A stretch of 64,000 nt of DNA. Origin: Drosophila miranda. Its lineage: Eukaryota > Arthropoda > Insecta > Diptera > Drosophilidae. The stretch lies in contig NC_046674.1 of assembly GCF_003369915.1 (NCBI RefSeq), forward strand, positions 22,757,657-22,821,656, in the 5' to 3' direction. This document shows, piece by piece, positions 14,501 through 28,021 of the stretch. The notes beneath the pieces were generated by a model, which ran no database searches, was not told where the DNA came from, and saw only the letters and a list, made by a program, of their open reading frames with translations. Positions within the stretch are counted from its first letter, which is position 1; the number at the start of each line of letters is the position of its first letter. The position numbers and the translations under genes were made by a program.

Positions 14501-17500
14501 TAGTCAATTTACGACTAAAAGTGGTCCAGGAGAGTGCCCCGACCAGGAAGGGCTGCCAGTTTGTCGTCGCAGCTCGAACTATTTGTTGTCGCGGTCTCCA
14601 AAACCATACTCCAGGGCGTTTATGCATTGGCGCCTATCATATCGGTATAGCTGTTTATCAGATATCCCTCCGTTATCGTCATTACGACCTCTGAATGAAC
14701 GCAGACACTGTACTTTCAAAGTGCCTTCAATTGCATAATGCAGTGTAACGTGTCCAGCTAGTGGCACGGAAAGGCTGCGGTTGCCCATGGCACGCGCGCG
14801 CCCCAGCCGCAACTCCAATCCGAAAAGAGCCTACAGGCATGGCGCGGCTCGCCCATAATCACCCATAAGCTCACAGCTTTTATCAATGGTCCATGCACCA
14901 TCTACCATCCACCATCAAGCATCATCCATTAAGGCATCAGAAGTGCTAAGCCAATGACTGCTCCTGGGCCCTGGGCCCTGTTCCCAGGGGCTTATTTTAC
15001 TGACCAAATCGCGGCATTCTTTGTCGCCGACGCATCATATATGTATGCGAAACGGTGCCATCAGTAAGCCAACTTTTAGGCATGTGGATGCGGTTGGCTT
15101 TAAGAGCGGAGAGCCCCCACTAAGAGCACTCGCCACTGCTCTCTCTCTCTCGCCGTTGCCACATTCTCTCTCTCGGTGCTTTGCACCTACCAACTGGATG
15201 GTCTGCTCGGCGGAGGATGCCACTGCCTGCGACAAGCAACAATTTTCATTGATAAAAACGCCAGCTGCTGGATCCTGTGGCTCAGTCGTACGCGAGCCTT
15301 CAGTCAGTCCGTGCCGGATTGGCGAAAGTCCTTTGGGAGTCTGACGAGTCGGTCGCTTCGGTGGATCTCCGTTTCCGTGTGAGGGTCCCCGACTTAATTA
15401 AAACTCGCGTACACGCCGCGTGTCAACAAGTTTATTTCCTGCATAAGCAGCTCAGAGCGGCTTACGAAGATATCAAACAAACGGCTTAAGGCCTTTAAAA
15501 AAATCACCATTCAGCATAATTTTACTGGATAAACAGTTGAATTCGCAGGAAAGTTTTACGTCCAATTGGCGCCACTCCACAATCGCAGTTGGTAAACTTT
15601 GGGTCCGCCCGATGATAAATTGTTAAGGAACTTTTCCCAACGAATTTTCCTTTTCGGCAGCAAGTGGCAATTGAAATGACAATTTCGCAATCAGATAACA
15701 TTTAAGTTTCGGGAAAGTTACAATGCCGCTTTGTTAATCCAAATAAAAGCAGAGCTAAAGTATATAGATTCAGTATCCTCTGAGATACGAAAAGACTGCA
15801 CAATAAATCCAAAAGGTGAGCAGAGTCACTGATTTGATTGGTTTAGCACACATCCGCTACACTTAAACGAACAAATACACTCGCCAAAAAAGTTTGACCA
15901 ATCTCAGAATATCTCGAATGAATCCTCGAAGAACTAGTTTTAATGTAAGCAGCCCAAAAATATTGAGCTGAGAATAAAAAACTCCCTCGTGTACCAAATG
16001 AATTGAATCAGAAAAATGCTTGTTGTGGTTTCCTTTTTTTTATGTTTCTAAAATGTTTCTGAAAAAAGAAATGTCTCATAAATGCGTGTCCTACAGAAAG
16101 CCAACTTTCTTGTTTCATTAAAGATTAATCTATCTATAAAGTACAAATTACTGCATCAAAACTGGTAAGTTGGTTGAAAACTTATAGCGGCACTGTATAT
16201 ATATGTATATATGAACCTTTGAGGCTTTTATAGGATATTTATAGGATATGCTCCCAAATGTAAAAATTTGCAGGCCACAGAAGTACATATATTCCAGCCG
16301 AGATTTAAATTTAGGTATTAAGCCTAGATATTTAGTTGAATACAGCCCTAAACACACATTTCACACATAAAAAGTGCAACTTTTTGGAATTTATGATTCA
16401 TCTGGATCAGCATAATTGAGGATCTCAACTTTTTAAATCTCTTTATTTTCATTTACGAAACCTCTAGTAAAATCTCTGGTAGAATCCACATTCGTTTTCG
16501 GCGTAAAATACAAATATTGCGGGAATGAAATTGAACCAAAAGAAACCTAAAAGTATATGGCATTGTCTTTTATGTTTCATTATTCTGCTGAGCGATTAGC
16601 AATTCCAAGGATTTTGTTTCATTTTTGAATCATTTATCTCAGTTATCTCAGATCTCTAGAGTTAATTTATGTGTCGCAAGTGCAAAATAAATTGCAGTGT
16701 AGAAGTGTTGACTTTAAATGTTTTGTGCTGAACTTTATTTTCTAGCCAGCATTCTGTCTGGCGTCATTTTTAGGGCTTTTTAGTTAACGCTTGTCACATT
16801 TATTATGAATAAATAAACTGCGATTCGAACTCGTGTCCAACCATATCCAATGCAACTTTCGATGGGGGAAAATTGTATTCCAGACACATTAATCATTAAG
16901 TTGTTCAACAGTCAGTTTATTTTAAGAGGATTTAGACTGCTCTTTCATCCGTGAAAACACGGTAACGGGCGTCTTAATTGACAATTGAGAAAAGCTTAAA
17001 CCTGTTTGCTCATGGGCCGGAAAAACAATCCAATGTCCGAGAAACACTTGACCATCGCCCCGGCGACTAAGCGGATTCCAACGACATGTTCCATTCCGAT
17101 GGAAGAAGCTGAAATATATCAAGAATTAGTCGACAAGCTGCAGTGCTGGCTCCATTCCTTTACCTTTTTCTTTGCCTTTCTCGGTCTTTGGGCCCCGGCC
17201 CCATTTCGGCTAATATCGCCTCCTTTGTTTGTCAGACACACCTGAGTGGCCGCCGGTCTTTGTGACATTTACCAAGTTAACAAGTCGTGGCATCTTGCAT
17301 CGTCTGACTTATAAGCCCCATGAAGAGGGGCTCGGACCCGGCCTGTGATGCTGCTCCTTGAGCAGCTGGCCTCGGGGAAACCTCTCTTGGCCTGCCCGGA
17401 GTGATGCAGGGCGTCCGTATCAGTTTCTCCTCCATGCTGCGCACCCTCTCACATGCCACTGCGAGTGCACTTCTGAGCTTTGGCCTGCCACCGGGTGGGT

Positions 17501-17794
17501 CACAATGCAATCCATATCTTAAAGCCGTCGTGCCTTAAATCCAAGCAAAATGAATACTTGACATGCTCTAATGCGACGGCGTTCTCGGATTCAGCAGCAG
17601 AGACCTGTCTCATGGTCCCAGTATCTTAACAGCAGAACCAGCATCAGCACCAGAACCATCACCCAGAATCATCACCCAGCACCCGCATCCATCAGAACTA
17701 CATTTAGGCCTTTAAGTGCCTGTTGATGATGGCGGCATAGAACTTTCAGTGGCAGCCTTGGGCGGCAAACATTTCATTTAGAATATCTAGACGG

Positions 17795-17842
17795 GCCAGG
17801 GGCAGGGGCAGAGGCTGGGGCAGGGGCAGGCGCAGGGGCATG
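17795..17842 (+). repeat. GGGGCA-type GC-rich tandem repeat
   Basis: Irregular repeats of GGGGCAGGGGCAG in a purine-rich run. The many G-triplets could form a quadruplex. Confidence 0.7.
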
Positions 17843-18186
17843 TTACAGTGGCCGAAAGAGGTGAGTGGTAAGTGCGGATGAGGACTGCAATAAACTACAT
17901 ACTACATACATACATAACTGAAAACTGTGAAATGAAAACTGGCGCGAGCGTAAATCAATACACCCATGGGGGTCATGGGCTCACATCGCAAAAGCAAAAA
18001 CAAAATCACAAAATAAATATGTACAGGATTTTTCTTCGACGGTCAAAGGTGACCCTTCTAGTGAATCCTTTGTGGGTTTTACGAAAATAGCAGAATGCTC
18101 AATATGCTTGAGAAGATTTAGCCAAATACGGGTTCACCGGAGCAGAGCTGCCTTTTGATGCTGCATATGAGAAATAAGTGAGGCAC

Positions 18187-18213
18187 ATTCCATTCCATTC
18201 CATTCCATTCCAG
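18187..18213 (+). repeat. (ATTCC)5 pentanucleotide array
   Basis: Five consecutive ATTCC units, the same pentamer family as simple satellites, here as a short euchromatic array. Confidence 0.85.
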
Positions 18214-20904
18214 GCGAGTCCTATGAGCCCGTTCCACAGATATGTGACAGATATATGCGTCCTGCGTTTACGAGTGGGAGTGCAGAAACGAATGCCAGTG
18301 GCAGTCAGACCCTTTAAAGCTTGCCCCAAACGCGACATGACTATTTAAAGTCCTATAATGGTCGGGATGCATGTTCCTGTACCAGATATGTGCATAATAC
18401 ATTCATATGGTGCTTGTTCGGTGGCTGGTGGAAACTTTTTTATACAGCAATTATAACCAAATTCGTGTTTGGCTGTTCCCCATATGGGATCCACCAAGGC
18501 GAACAGATCCAACGGAACGTGACGAAACTAAAGCCCGTAAATTGTCGTTAATCATGGTGTTTTCCACGCCAATTTGTCTGGATATTGCATCCACGGCAGA
18601 GGCAGAGGCCGAGACAGAGACAGAGCCAGAGCCAGAATCTCGATTAATGGTCTTCCAAGCCGAGTTCCAGGAAAACGAGTGCAACAGTCTGATGAATTCG
18701 ACAAGAGCTTGCCAAACCAAGCAGTGACAGTATTACGCATTATTTTTTTATGTTTTTAAAGATTTTAAAATGTTTAAGGATTGCTGGAAAGTGCCAAACT
18801 ATGGATGGTTTAAGTATCAATACTTCAGCCAACAGCAGATAAGCCAACTTTACAACGTCCTTGAAATGGCCACGTTCTTTAAAAATATTTGCTTGTCAAT
18901 GTATCCATTGCTATTAGATTGCTGTTTTTGATGGGCAAAACAAACCCGTTTACCATGCACTCGTACATTTATGACGCCATCCTTTCATGATGTTATAGTA
19001 TATTTACAAACATACATACATATATATATATACACATACTCTTATGTACATATATGTAATCCAAAGGTATTCATTTCGAAGCATCCTTTGGACGAGCTTT
19101 GCTTTGCGCTCTTTGATTATTAATTGAATTTATTCGCGTGTTTGTTATTAGCATAGATTGCACATTTTTGCCCAGACATTTGTATTAGGCCTTGGATTTA
19201 AGGCTTTAGACTTTAGACTTTGTGCATTTGTTGTATTGGTTTGAGAGCACAAACAAATGTTCTTTTTAACAAGAGATTAAAGGAAAACTAATAATAAAAT
19301 ACACTACAGATGAATTTCAGCAGGACCTGTATACGGGCTAAAATCGATCTATCTGTAAGCCAAGGCAGAAGGTAGGAAGGAGCCAAAGAAAATGCCAAAT
19401 TATGTCCAAGAATAGTTGAACCAAGAGCTCCCGGGACTTCCATCCAATCGTCGAACTTTGTCCCCATGAAAACGTTGTTCGAAAACACGCAAAGTTTTCC
19501 CTACACATATTTATGCATAACTTGTCCCCTGCCAAGTTTCCATAAAACGTTTACATTGGGAACACGAATAAATTAGATTTTATTTAGAGCAAAAACAGGG
19601 GTAATCCGTGAGCGGCGTGTTGCTGCTCGGGTGATGTGATGGCGATGCAACGCCTCTTATCCTCATTAACAGCATTGATTGGTGCCCCCACTGGAATCCA
19701 AAAGCGATTACACTATTCAACACAACTATTTTTAGATATTGATTGAAAGTATTCTAATATTTCTACCCATTTATATTGCCTCCAAAAATATATTTATAAT
19801 TTAATCAGAGAGAAAAGACTAAGGACATTAGCGCAAAAGTAAAAATAGGTTGACTAGTGTATCATATCTATTCATACCTTGTCGTCTGCCAAGTTTCCGT
19901 AAAGGCTTTACATTTATTTGACCCCTCCCCCTATCCTCCCTCCTCCAAACACGAACTTGATTTCATTGAAAGCGATTAGGAATAGCACAGAACCCCATAT
20001 GGTTATGTATCCCTGCGCATCTGGGAGTCATTGGTCATTTCACATTTATGCGAGTTGAAATGTAATTATCTGTGCTGAGAAGCTGGTTATTAACATCTAT
20101 TCAATGAAATGCATCCTTGTGGTCTTGCTCAATAATTGTGTTAAGATATAATCAAAGTAAGGGCAGCTGTCCTTCCAGTTGAATGGTTTCAAAAGGCTGC
20201 TAATACGGCCAGTACGGCTTACTTTTAATAGCAATTCAAGTACATACCAACTGAATATAAAATAATTACCACTACCACGCCCACACCCACACCCACGCTC
20301 AAATCTCGGACAGAGTACTATAATTTCTATGCAGCACTCGGCACAATTTAGTAAAGTGATTCCCACTTATCTGCATTGTTCATTATGGGGCTCCCATCAA
20401 CCTCTGAATGCTTTTTATCCTAGTCCCCCCCGAGCGCTTTCCGCAATGCAATTGCCATGACAGCTGTTTGCACTGGCGGTAACATCAGCCGAAAGAGCTT
20501 TGCTCCGCAAACGAAGGAGCAGCCACTGCAACCACAAGAAATTGAAACTTAATTTAAATAAATTATTGTTGCTTGCTCTTTTGCGCCCGCTCTCAGCGAT
20601 TTGCGTCCTTGCAAGTGGCCGGATAATTGTCCCCACCCGTCCCCGCAGGCCGTGCCCAGGCCACAGTTCTCCGGCAGATGAGAGGCGGGAACCTTTCAAA
20701 CCATTTCCACTAGTAATTAAATTTTGAGTGCAGATGAAATTGTACCGGAAAAATAAAGAATAAAATGCATTTGCATTTGCATTCGGAAGCCAAATCCTGG
20801 TGCACCAGCCAAATGTGCAAATTCAATTGAAGGACCAGTAATTCCCATATAAAAGAGCCACCGTGGAGGTCTGCGCGGGCCTAGCACGGGCGATAGATAA
20901 CACT

Positions 20905-20937
20905 TATATAAAGGCCTGGCCGATTGCGACGGCAGTG
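20905..20937 (+). promoter_or_regulatory. TATA/initiator promoter candidate upstream of Rh7
   Basis: TATATAAAG at 20905-20913 is followed 29 bp later by GGCAGTGG, a fair initiator with A at 20934. A second TATA-like word (CATATAAAAG) lies about 60 bp upstream. No ORF starts here, so a non-coding first exon, possibly of Rh7 3.2 kb downstream, is the simplest idea. That link is not shown by the sequence. Confidence 0.35.
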
Positions 20938-20951
20938 GCGATACATTGAAA

Positions 20952-21002
20952 GGACTCGACTCGACGCGATACGACTCGACACGACACGACTCGACTCGAC
21001 TC
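20952..21002 (+). repeat. ACTCG / ACACG tandem repeat
   Basis: About ten imperfect five-base units (GACTC, GACAC, GACGC) immediately downstream of the putative initiator. Confidence 0.8.
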
Positions 21003-24000
21003 TAATCAAATGAATGTCAAACGTGCACTAACAAGTCACGCCAGTTCGCACAAAAGAAAAAAGGCTGGAGCTAATGGGCTCCCTAGTTAGAGAGGTTGTC
21101 GCCTAACAGGTCTGGTTGCTCACATGATTCTATTTTTTTTGAAGATTGGGGATGGGGGAGACTCACTTCCTTTGATTCCCCTTCTGTGAAGCGGGCTGCT
21201 GGGGAAACATCAATCACGTTTCAGCAACTGTCCTGAGCGATTGTTGTTCGACAATTCGATTAATCTGCTTATGACAGCTTCCAAACGTGGCATACAATCA
21301 GTCAACATCTATTTTTGTCTGCCAAGGCTGGGAACCAGCCATTAAAGTGTTGTTTGAAATCAATTCAATATGTATTTCGCAAACTGAAGTGCAACAGTTG
21401 CTCAGATTTGGTTTCAACTAGTTACACCCAATTGACCAATTGCTTATCGACCAAATACGTGGAACCGTTCAAGTGAAATTTTCTACTCTTGAATGAAAAC
21501 TCAATCGGGAATAGTTTTCCTTTCTTTTGCGCTCAAATTGAACAGAAATAGTTCATAGTATTGCGGCAAATGGCTTGCTAGTTGTTTATATTATCTGATT
21601 CTATATTTGTTCATTTTCTTCTTGGCATTCGCCTATTCGCCTATTAGGAGAAAGTACGGCCTAAAGTTTGAGCAATCTGCCAAATCATTGTTTAAGTGGC
21701 GTTCAGTTTTTTGTGTGAAATTTCTTGAAAAGTGACTGAAAAGAGCATCTGCTGCAGTCTTTTGAACTGTCGCACATGGCACATTTGTGGGGCACTCAGA
21801 CCCAGCCTGTGCAGAGCTCAAATTAACTGACAGCCGACCTTAGCTGCTTAATTGCCACATGCCTCTAGACGCCGGCGCCCAAACACATTTCCTCATGTGT
21901 GGCGATGGGAACGCCATCCTTTATGAATGATTAATTGCCGTTACCATTGCCAATGCCATTGCTTTTTGCCACAGAATTTCAACCAATGGGACAAAACGGC
22001 TCGTTTCGATTTGCAGCAAAATTTATTTCGCATCGAGCCAGAACAAAGGCCGAAAGTTATGAGGGCAAAAACCAAAAACTAGTGTCCTTTGTGCGCGCAG
22101 AGCAAGAGCAAGGGCTATGACAAATTTGAATTGGCCAATTAGTGCCAATTAAATGGCATAAAGCACCAACCACAGCAACAGCCACAGCCAGCGCCGCATT
22201 CAGGCCGTTTACAAAAACTGAACTATTTTCCAGCGGGATCTCACACAAAGGCAGAGCCGTCAAGAGTTGTAAATATAATAATACTCGTATAATAAGAAGA
22301 CGCTGGAGCGGAAGGACCCGGGACCTGGTCACTTGTAGTTGTTGTACCCTCGTTGTGCAGTTGTTCTGCTGACTGAAAGCTGAAGTTGTTCTTTTCCAGC
22401 TGCTGTTTCTGCACAAACTTTTGTTATCGGAATTTGTCTTTGGCCTCGGCTGCCAAGTGCTCTGACTCCGCCTCTGGTTCTGGTTCTGGTTCTGCCGCTG
22501 GCGCTGGCGCTGGAGCCCCGCGAAGGAGGTTGACTTTGAGAAGTTCATGTTTAAGTTTTAGTTGTAGAGCACTTGCGGCAGAACCTCAAGTTCATGGGTC
22601 CTGCAGGGCGCACGTGGCCGGATTCTAGTTATTTAATAAGCAATTAAGTTGCCCTAATTAACAAGGCTTCCCAGGATTTGCATAATCAGTTCTCATCGGA
22701 GTAGTTGCCTGGCTGAATACCTGCCTGCCCGCCTGTCTGGACAGTCCTCCAGCAGCTCAGCCGCAGAATTTGGGTTACATTCAGGTGTTAATTGATTTCA
22801 GTTCCGTCCTATAAATTCATTGAGGGTGGACGCACCATCATTTTTGTCTCGAGAGGCCGTGCGGGCAAACATATAAATGGCGGCAGACTCCGTGTGGCAA
22901 GTTCAGTTGTTGCCAAAACATGAACGTGTTCAGACCTTTGTGAAACGCTGCGCATGTGCCAAATAATAATTGAAATTAAGTTGCTCAACTGTCTTGTGGT
23001 GGAATAATAAACTACACTGTACATCTATCCTTTATGGGCCAAATAAAGTTTCGACCCATTTCGTAGCACACTTTTTCGGGCATTTTTCGGATACCTATGT
23101 ATTTAACTCTTGAGCGGCATCAACAAAAATATAGTTAAATATGTCAATTAAGGAGAGGAAGTGAGAAAATACTTAAGTTTGGATTTCTTTCAAACTCCCT
23201 CTTTCAGAACCAAGACAATGTTATTGGTTTCACGCTGGTTGTAAGAACTTCTTTATCGAGGGCCCACCTGCTGCTCCCTCCCTGGTTGATAGACAAAGGC
23301 TGATGTTAAGTTTAGGTAAGCAATTTTATGCAATCTGTATTCCCCGAAGCGTACTCTGTGCAGCCGATAAGAATCATTACTAGAGACTTCGGTGGTTGCT
23401 GTCAAAACCTCTTTCAGAAGCACTGGTCATCTGGCATCTAGAGTTGCAATCTTTGTATTGGCATCTTTATTATGCTTCAATTTCCGATATGCTTGTAATG
23501 GTTTCGTTCGTTCCCTTTGGCCGTATGACCATATTCCTTACCGTTTATTTTAAAAACACTTTCTAGATAGTTCACGCCTTTTCCGTTTACTTATAAATAC
23601 ACAGAAATGAAGATAATCCGAGTAGCGGGTATCGAATTTTGTTTGTCTTAAACTTTGCTGAGGGCCCAGGTTTAACTTTTTAAGTTTTTGGTTGAGACAA
23701 GGACCGAGCTGAACCTCTAAAATGTGATTAAATTGATGCTGAAATAACTACTAAGCCATGACCATCCGCAAGAAGGCGGAGGACTAATCAAACCAAGAGC
23801 ATCGATTAAGAGAAACTACGCTTTTATATGTCCTCTTTCAGCCATCCCCTGGCCGAGGGCTAATTGGTTGTGTCTGTGCACATTGAAAATGCTTCGTGAC
23901 CGCCGCGTCCGCCGTGATGCACTACCAATGAGGACAGCCGGGGAGCTGCAACACGAGGCAGCACTGCCAAATGCGGTAATTGGAGCGCCGACAAGTAAAT

Positions 24001-24128
24001 AAGCGCAATCCCAGCGTCCAAGCGGAACTCACCTCTAAGGCACATCGGGCACACGCAACCTGTCACGTCCCGGCTCCAGTTTGAGTTTGGAGAAGCCCGT
24101 ACATTTGGCAAAAGGCGAACCGCACGCC

Positions 24129-25757
24129 ATGGTCATGGAGGCCCTCATGGCAGCCCTGCCCACGCTGACGACGGAGGCAGCTGGCAGCAGCCTCTGGCTC
24201 ACCAGTGCGCTGTCCCTTTCCGAGATGCTGGCCAACAGTAGCACCAGCCCCAACACATCTCTGGTTGCCGCCACCACCAGCTCTGCGGCCGCAGCGACGG
24301 CATCCACAACTTCCGCAGCGGAAGCTGTGGGAAAGGTCCCAGACAAGCACGAGGTGAATGACAATGTATCTACGGTACTGAGGTAATTATCCGAATGACC
24401 TGAGGCTAATTCGAAAAGATGAAGGGCTCTATGTAGCTTTTGGAATTGTATGTGCCTGCGATCATCTTTCTCCTTGCTAAACATCCTTTGATTAATTCCA
24501 GTTCATATCCCGGCTATATACACTATCGCGACAAGTACGACCTCAGCTACATTGCCAGAGTGAACCCGTTCTGGCTGCAATTCGAGCCGCCGAAATCCAG
24601 CACGTTCTACCTCATGGCCGCCCTCTACTGCCTCATCTCGGTGGTGGGGTGCGTGGGGAATGCGTTCGTCATCTTCATGTTCGCGAACCGCAAGTCGCTG
24701 CGGACGCCGGCCAACATTCTGGTGATGAATCTGGCCATTTGCGACTTTCTAATGCTCGTCAAGTGTCCCATTGCAATATACAACAACATCAAGGAGGGGC
24801 CGGCGCTGGGCGATGCAGGTGAGTAGCGATGCAGGCAGGAGATTGGGCGCTGCCCTCCACTAACCAACTTTGCCCGCAGCCTGTCGCATCTATGGATTTG
24901 TGGGCGGCCTCAGTGGCACCTGCGCCATCGGGACACTAACGGCCATCGCCCTGGATCGGTACAATGTTGTGGTACATCCGCTCCAGCCGTTGCGCCGCTG
25001 CTCGCGACTTCGCTCCTACCTGATCATCTTCCTCATCTGGTCCTACAGCTTCCTCTTTGCGGTGATGCCCGCCCTGGATATCGGGCTTTCCGTTTACGTG
25101 CCGGAGGGATTCCTGACCACCTGCAGCTTTGATTATCTGAACAAGGAGACCCCTGCGCGCATCTTCATGGCCCTCTTCTTTGTGGCCGCATACTGCGTCC
25201 CCCTGACCACCATCGTGTACTCGTACTTCTACATCCTCAAGGTGGTGTTCACGGCGAGCCGCATCCAGTCGAACAAGGACAAGGCCAAGACGGAGCAGAA
25301 GCTGGCATTCATCGTGGCTGCCATCATCGGACTGTGGTTCTTGGCCTGGTCGCCCTACGCAATCGTGGCCATGATGGGGGTCTTCGGCCAGGAGCGGCAC
25401 ATCACGCCCCTGGGCTCCATGATACCGGCACTCTTCTGCAAGACAGCCGCCTGCGTGGACCCGTACTTGTATGCCGCCACGCATCCCCGATTCCGCGTCG
25501 AGGTCCGCATGCTCTTCTTTGGACGCGGCGTCCTGAGGAGGGTCTCCACCACACGATCCTCATACATGACCCGCTCAAGGTCCTCGTTCAACCGACGATT
25601 GCGTCCACCCCTCGACGCGGAACACCGGGTGGAGTCCTACCTAATGAACAACAACCTGATGATGGTGCCCGAGGAGACGGAGGAGAACGAGGAAATTGTC
25701 GTTGTGGCTGAGTTTAATAACTCCTCGTACACCGGCATGGAGCAGAGTAAGTTCTAA
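24129..25757 (+). CDS. Rh7: Rhodopsin 7 (opsin GPCR)
   Basis: Exons 24129-24382, 24502-24818 and 24880-25757 splice in frame to 482 aa. The long Ser/Thr/Ala-rich N-terminus (about 85 residues) before YPGYIHYRDKYDLSY is a feature of Rh7. Seven membrane segments are visible, from FYLMAALYCLISVVGCVGN to the TM7 segment. Opsin marks are the DRY box after TM3 (ALDRYNVVVHP), the WSYSF segment of TM4, and the retinal-binding Lys in LFCKTAACVDPYLY, where NPxxY reads DPYLY. The protein is therefore a light-absorbing receptor rather than a peptide receptor. The first ATG is used; a second lies two codons on. Intron phases are 2 and 1. Two donor-like sites sit at the stop codon (see findings). Rh7 is a UV-sensitive opsin in clock neurons and eye of melanogaster; function here is by homology. 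Confidence 0.95.
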
Positions 25758-28021
25758 AAGGTAAGAGTATGTCGCACCAAGGAAAGAGAAGATGACGCTC
25801 TGCCAACCTGCAACTGGAAGGCACACACATAGATATGAGTGGCGTTGTGGCGCAATCTGTTTAACATCGAATCCTCGGAATCCTCAGTCATAGGGGAAAT
25901 TTGTCATGCATACTCGAACACACACTGGGGACCCGATGCGAATGCGCAATGTGAATCTCTATGCCACAAAGAAGAGCCAGCTGCTTTGTTGGGTCACTGC
26001 AATGGATGCCATGCCGCCGAGGGACTCCCACATCGCGCCCCATAATGAAAGCGAACGAAAAATGAAACGGAAATGAAAATGGAACTGGAACTCTTGGCCA
26101 TTGTGCTGTGTGTTATGAAATCCCTCTTCCTTCTCAAGGAGGAGAAGCCATAGCCATAGCCATAACGATAGCGATAGCGACAGCGACAGCGACAGCAACT
26201 GAAGAAAGTGATAGCAAAACAAACTCGTATTTAATGAGCTTACAGAATGTTTTGAGGGAATCCGAGTACAATAGTCGAAGTACAGCATGTGCAATAGGAA
26301 CTGGTAATTATGTAAGTCTAGGGAATTAAGTGGTAGGCATAAGCAAAGGCAACATTAGTACAAAGAGCGATTCGATTGGGAGTCGCAGAGGCCGAGTCTG
26401 TGACCGTGGGCGTAGCAGTGGCAGTGGCAGTGGCAGTGGCCCGCCGGGCAATGCGATGGAAATACGACACATAATATCAGGGAAAATCATACATTGAATC
26501 TGGATAATTGGGCAAGCCGGACGCACGTCTGGCATTAGCAACTAGGGGAAATTTCGGGGGACAGCGACAGGATGATATTAAAAGGATTTTCAGATTGTTT
26601 TTGTGTTCGGCCACTATTTGAGGGGTGCACAATCAGCCTGATTGCGTCCCATTTCAATTGCATTGTGATGGCAGCTTAGTTGTGCATTAGAGCTTTTCAT
26701 TATTCAAAGGAAGCCACAGATACATTTTCAATTTCGCAAAGTAAATTAATTTAATTGCTTTTATGTCTTGATGTCTACTCCTGTGGCCCTATGTACCTTA
26801 TAGATATAGTGGGATCTGATCTGTATGTTTGTATGTATATCGTAATCACTCTACCTAACTAAGCGAACGACTCTGATAAAGTCAACGAGTACTTGTACCT
26901 GTCACGACGATAGAACATAGAAAAGGAACTAAGCAACCTATATATCGAATTTATACCCCATAAATGTACTACTCTATCTGTGTATCACTTTTTTTGTATG
27001 TATGTATGTATGTATGTGTGTAAGAATATGTACTATGTCCATGTATTTAGGGACACTACAATTACAATGGGTCGGAGAACAATGACGGAACAGAAGATGA
27101 ACCAGTAGCCAAGCATTTTAATTACGAGAATACAAATTTAAGCCATTGTTGGGCAAACCTGTGTACTGTTTCCTTCGAAATGGTGGAGAACAATAGGCAC
27201 GGACACAAGCACGGATACAGTGGCACTGGCACGGCCACGAGCACCAGCACGGGCACGGGCTCGGGTCCAGTAACTCGTACCGTGTTGGTTGTAATGGTCC
27301 TCAAAACAGAATTGCAGAGAGTACCTAGCCAACAACGTGAAAGGGAAACAGAGCAAAGGGAAAACAATTTAATTAGCATATTTAAAATGCACTTTGACAG
27401 CAGTTTATTTTTGTGTGTGCAAGCGCTTGTATCCAAATTAGTTCAATTCCGTAATTGTTTAATAAACATGTTTTGTATTAACGGCAATGTTGAACCAAAG
27501 AACCTTCAATAAATGTGTGCAAAATGTTGTAATTAAATATATTTCAAGGGCCATAAGCGCCGCTTCCCAGCGGTGGGTCATCCAACAGGTGCACGGCCAG
27601 CAAATGAAACTATTTCTGAGTATAAAAACGACTGCACAGGACCTAATATTGTGAGTGTGTGTGTGTGCTGAAAGATCCCAGCATCAACTAAATCCACACG
27701 AGTCCATTGTCTTTTGATTCCGGCTGATAATGCAATCTGCTGCACACCCCTTCCCCAGCAGCTGCACCAGCATAGGCAGCAGCCACGGGGCGTATGCTTT
27801 ATTTGCGCCGAAAGAAGCCGCATGCATTTCCCCGTATTTTTTGAAGAGCGCACACTCACAAGAGCCCCCCACCACCAAGGTATACTCAGTAGAAGGTAAG
27901 TCATTCTCCCAGTCTCAAGAAGGTTACATTACAATCATCCGCCTATCCGGATCTATCCGTATTCACCAAAGTCTGAACTAACGAGCGGGGACGTTGTGAG
28001 ATGCGGCAAGGTCCACGGCTC

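Larger units (their letters stand above)
11547..24128. other. 12.6-kb region without recognisable coding sequence, CAH2 to Rh7
   Basis: All ORFs here are short, low-complexity or share no family signature. Visible contents: a possible CAH2 TATA (ATATAAG, minus, about 11800), GC-rich C/G-tract repeats (about 11965-12000 and 17795-17842), TA-rich runs (13858-13880 and 19018-19036), CT runs (15137-15175), an ATTCC array (18187-18213), a GAGACAGAG-like run (18597-18640), a TATA/initiator pair (20905-20937) and an ACTCG-type array (20952-21002). It probably carries regulatory DNA and perhaps 5' non-coding exons of Rh7 or CAH2. No tRNA or other structured RNA was recognised by eye. Confidence 0.4.

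Noticed and set aside
15021-15489. Three overlapping plus-strand ORFs in the Rh7 upstream desert
   Set aside because: Three frames open over the same GC-rich stretch with CT repeats, as expected by chance; no family features.
16825-16845. TTCGAAC-type word suggesting a tRNA T-loop
   Set aside because: No matching acceptor stem, A-box or anticodon arm around it on either strand.
24936-25484. Minus-strand ORF over Rh7
   Set aside because: Antisense shadow of the opsin exon, with no family signature.
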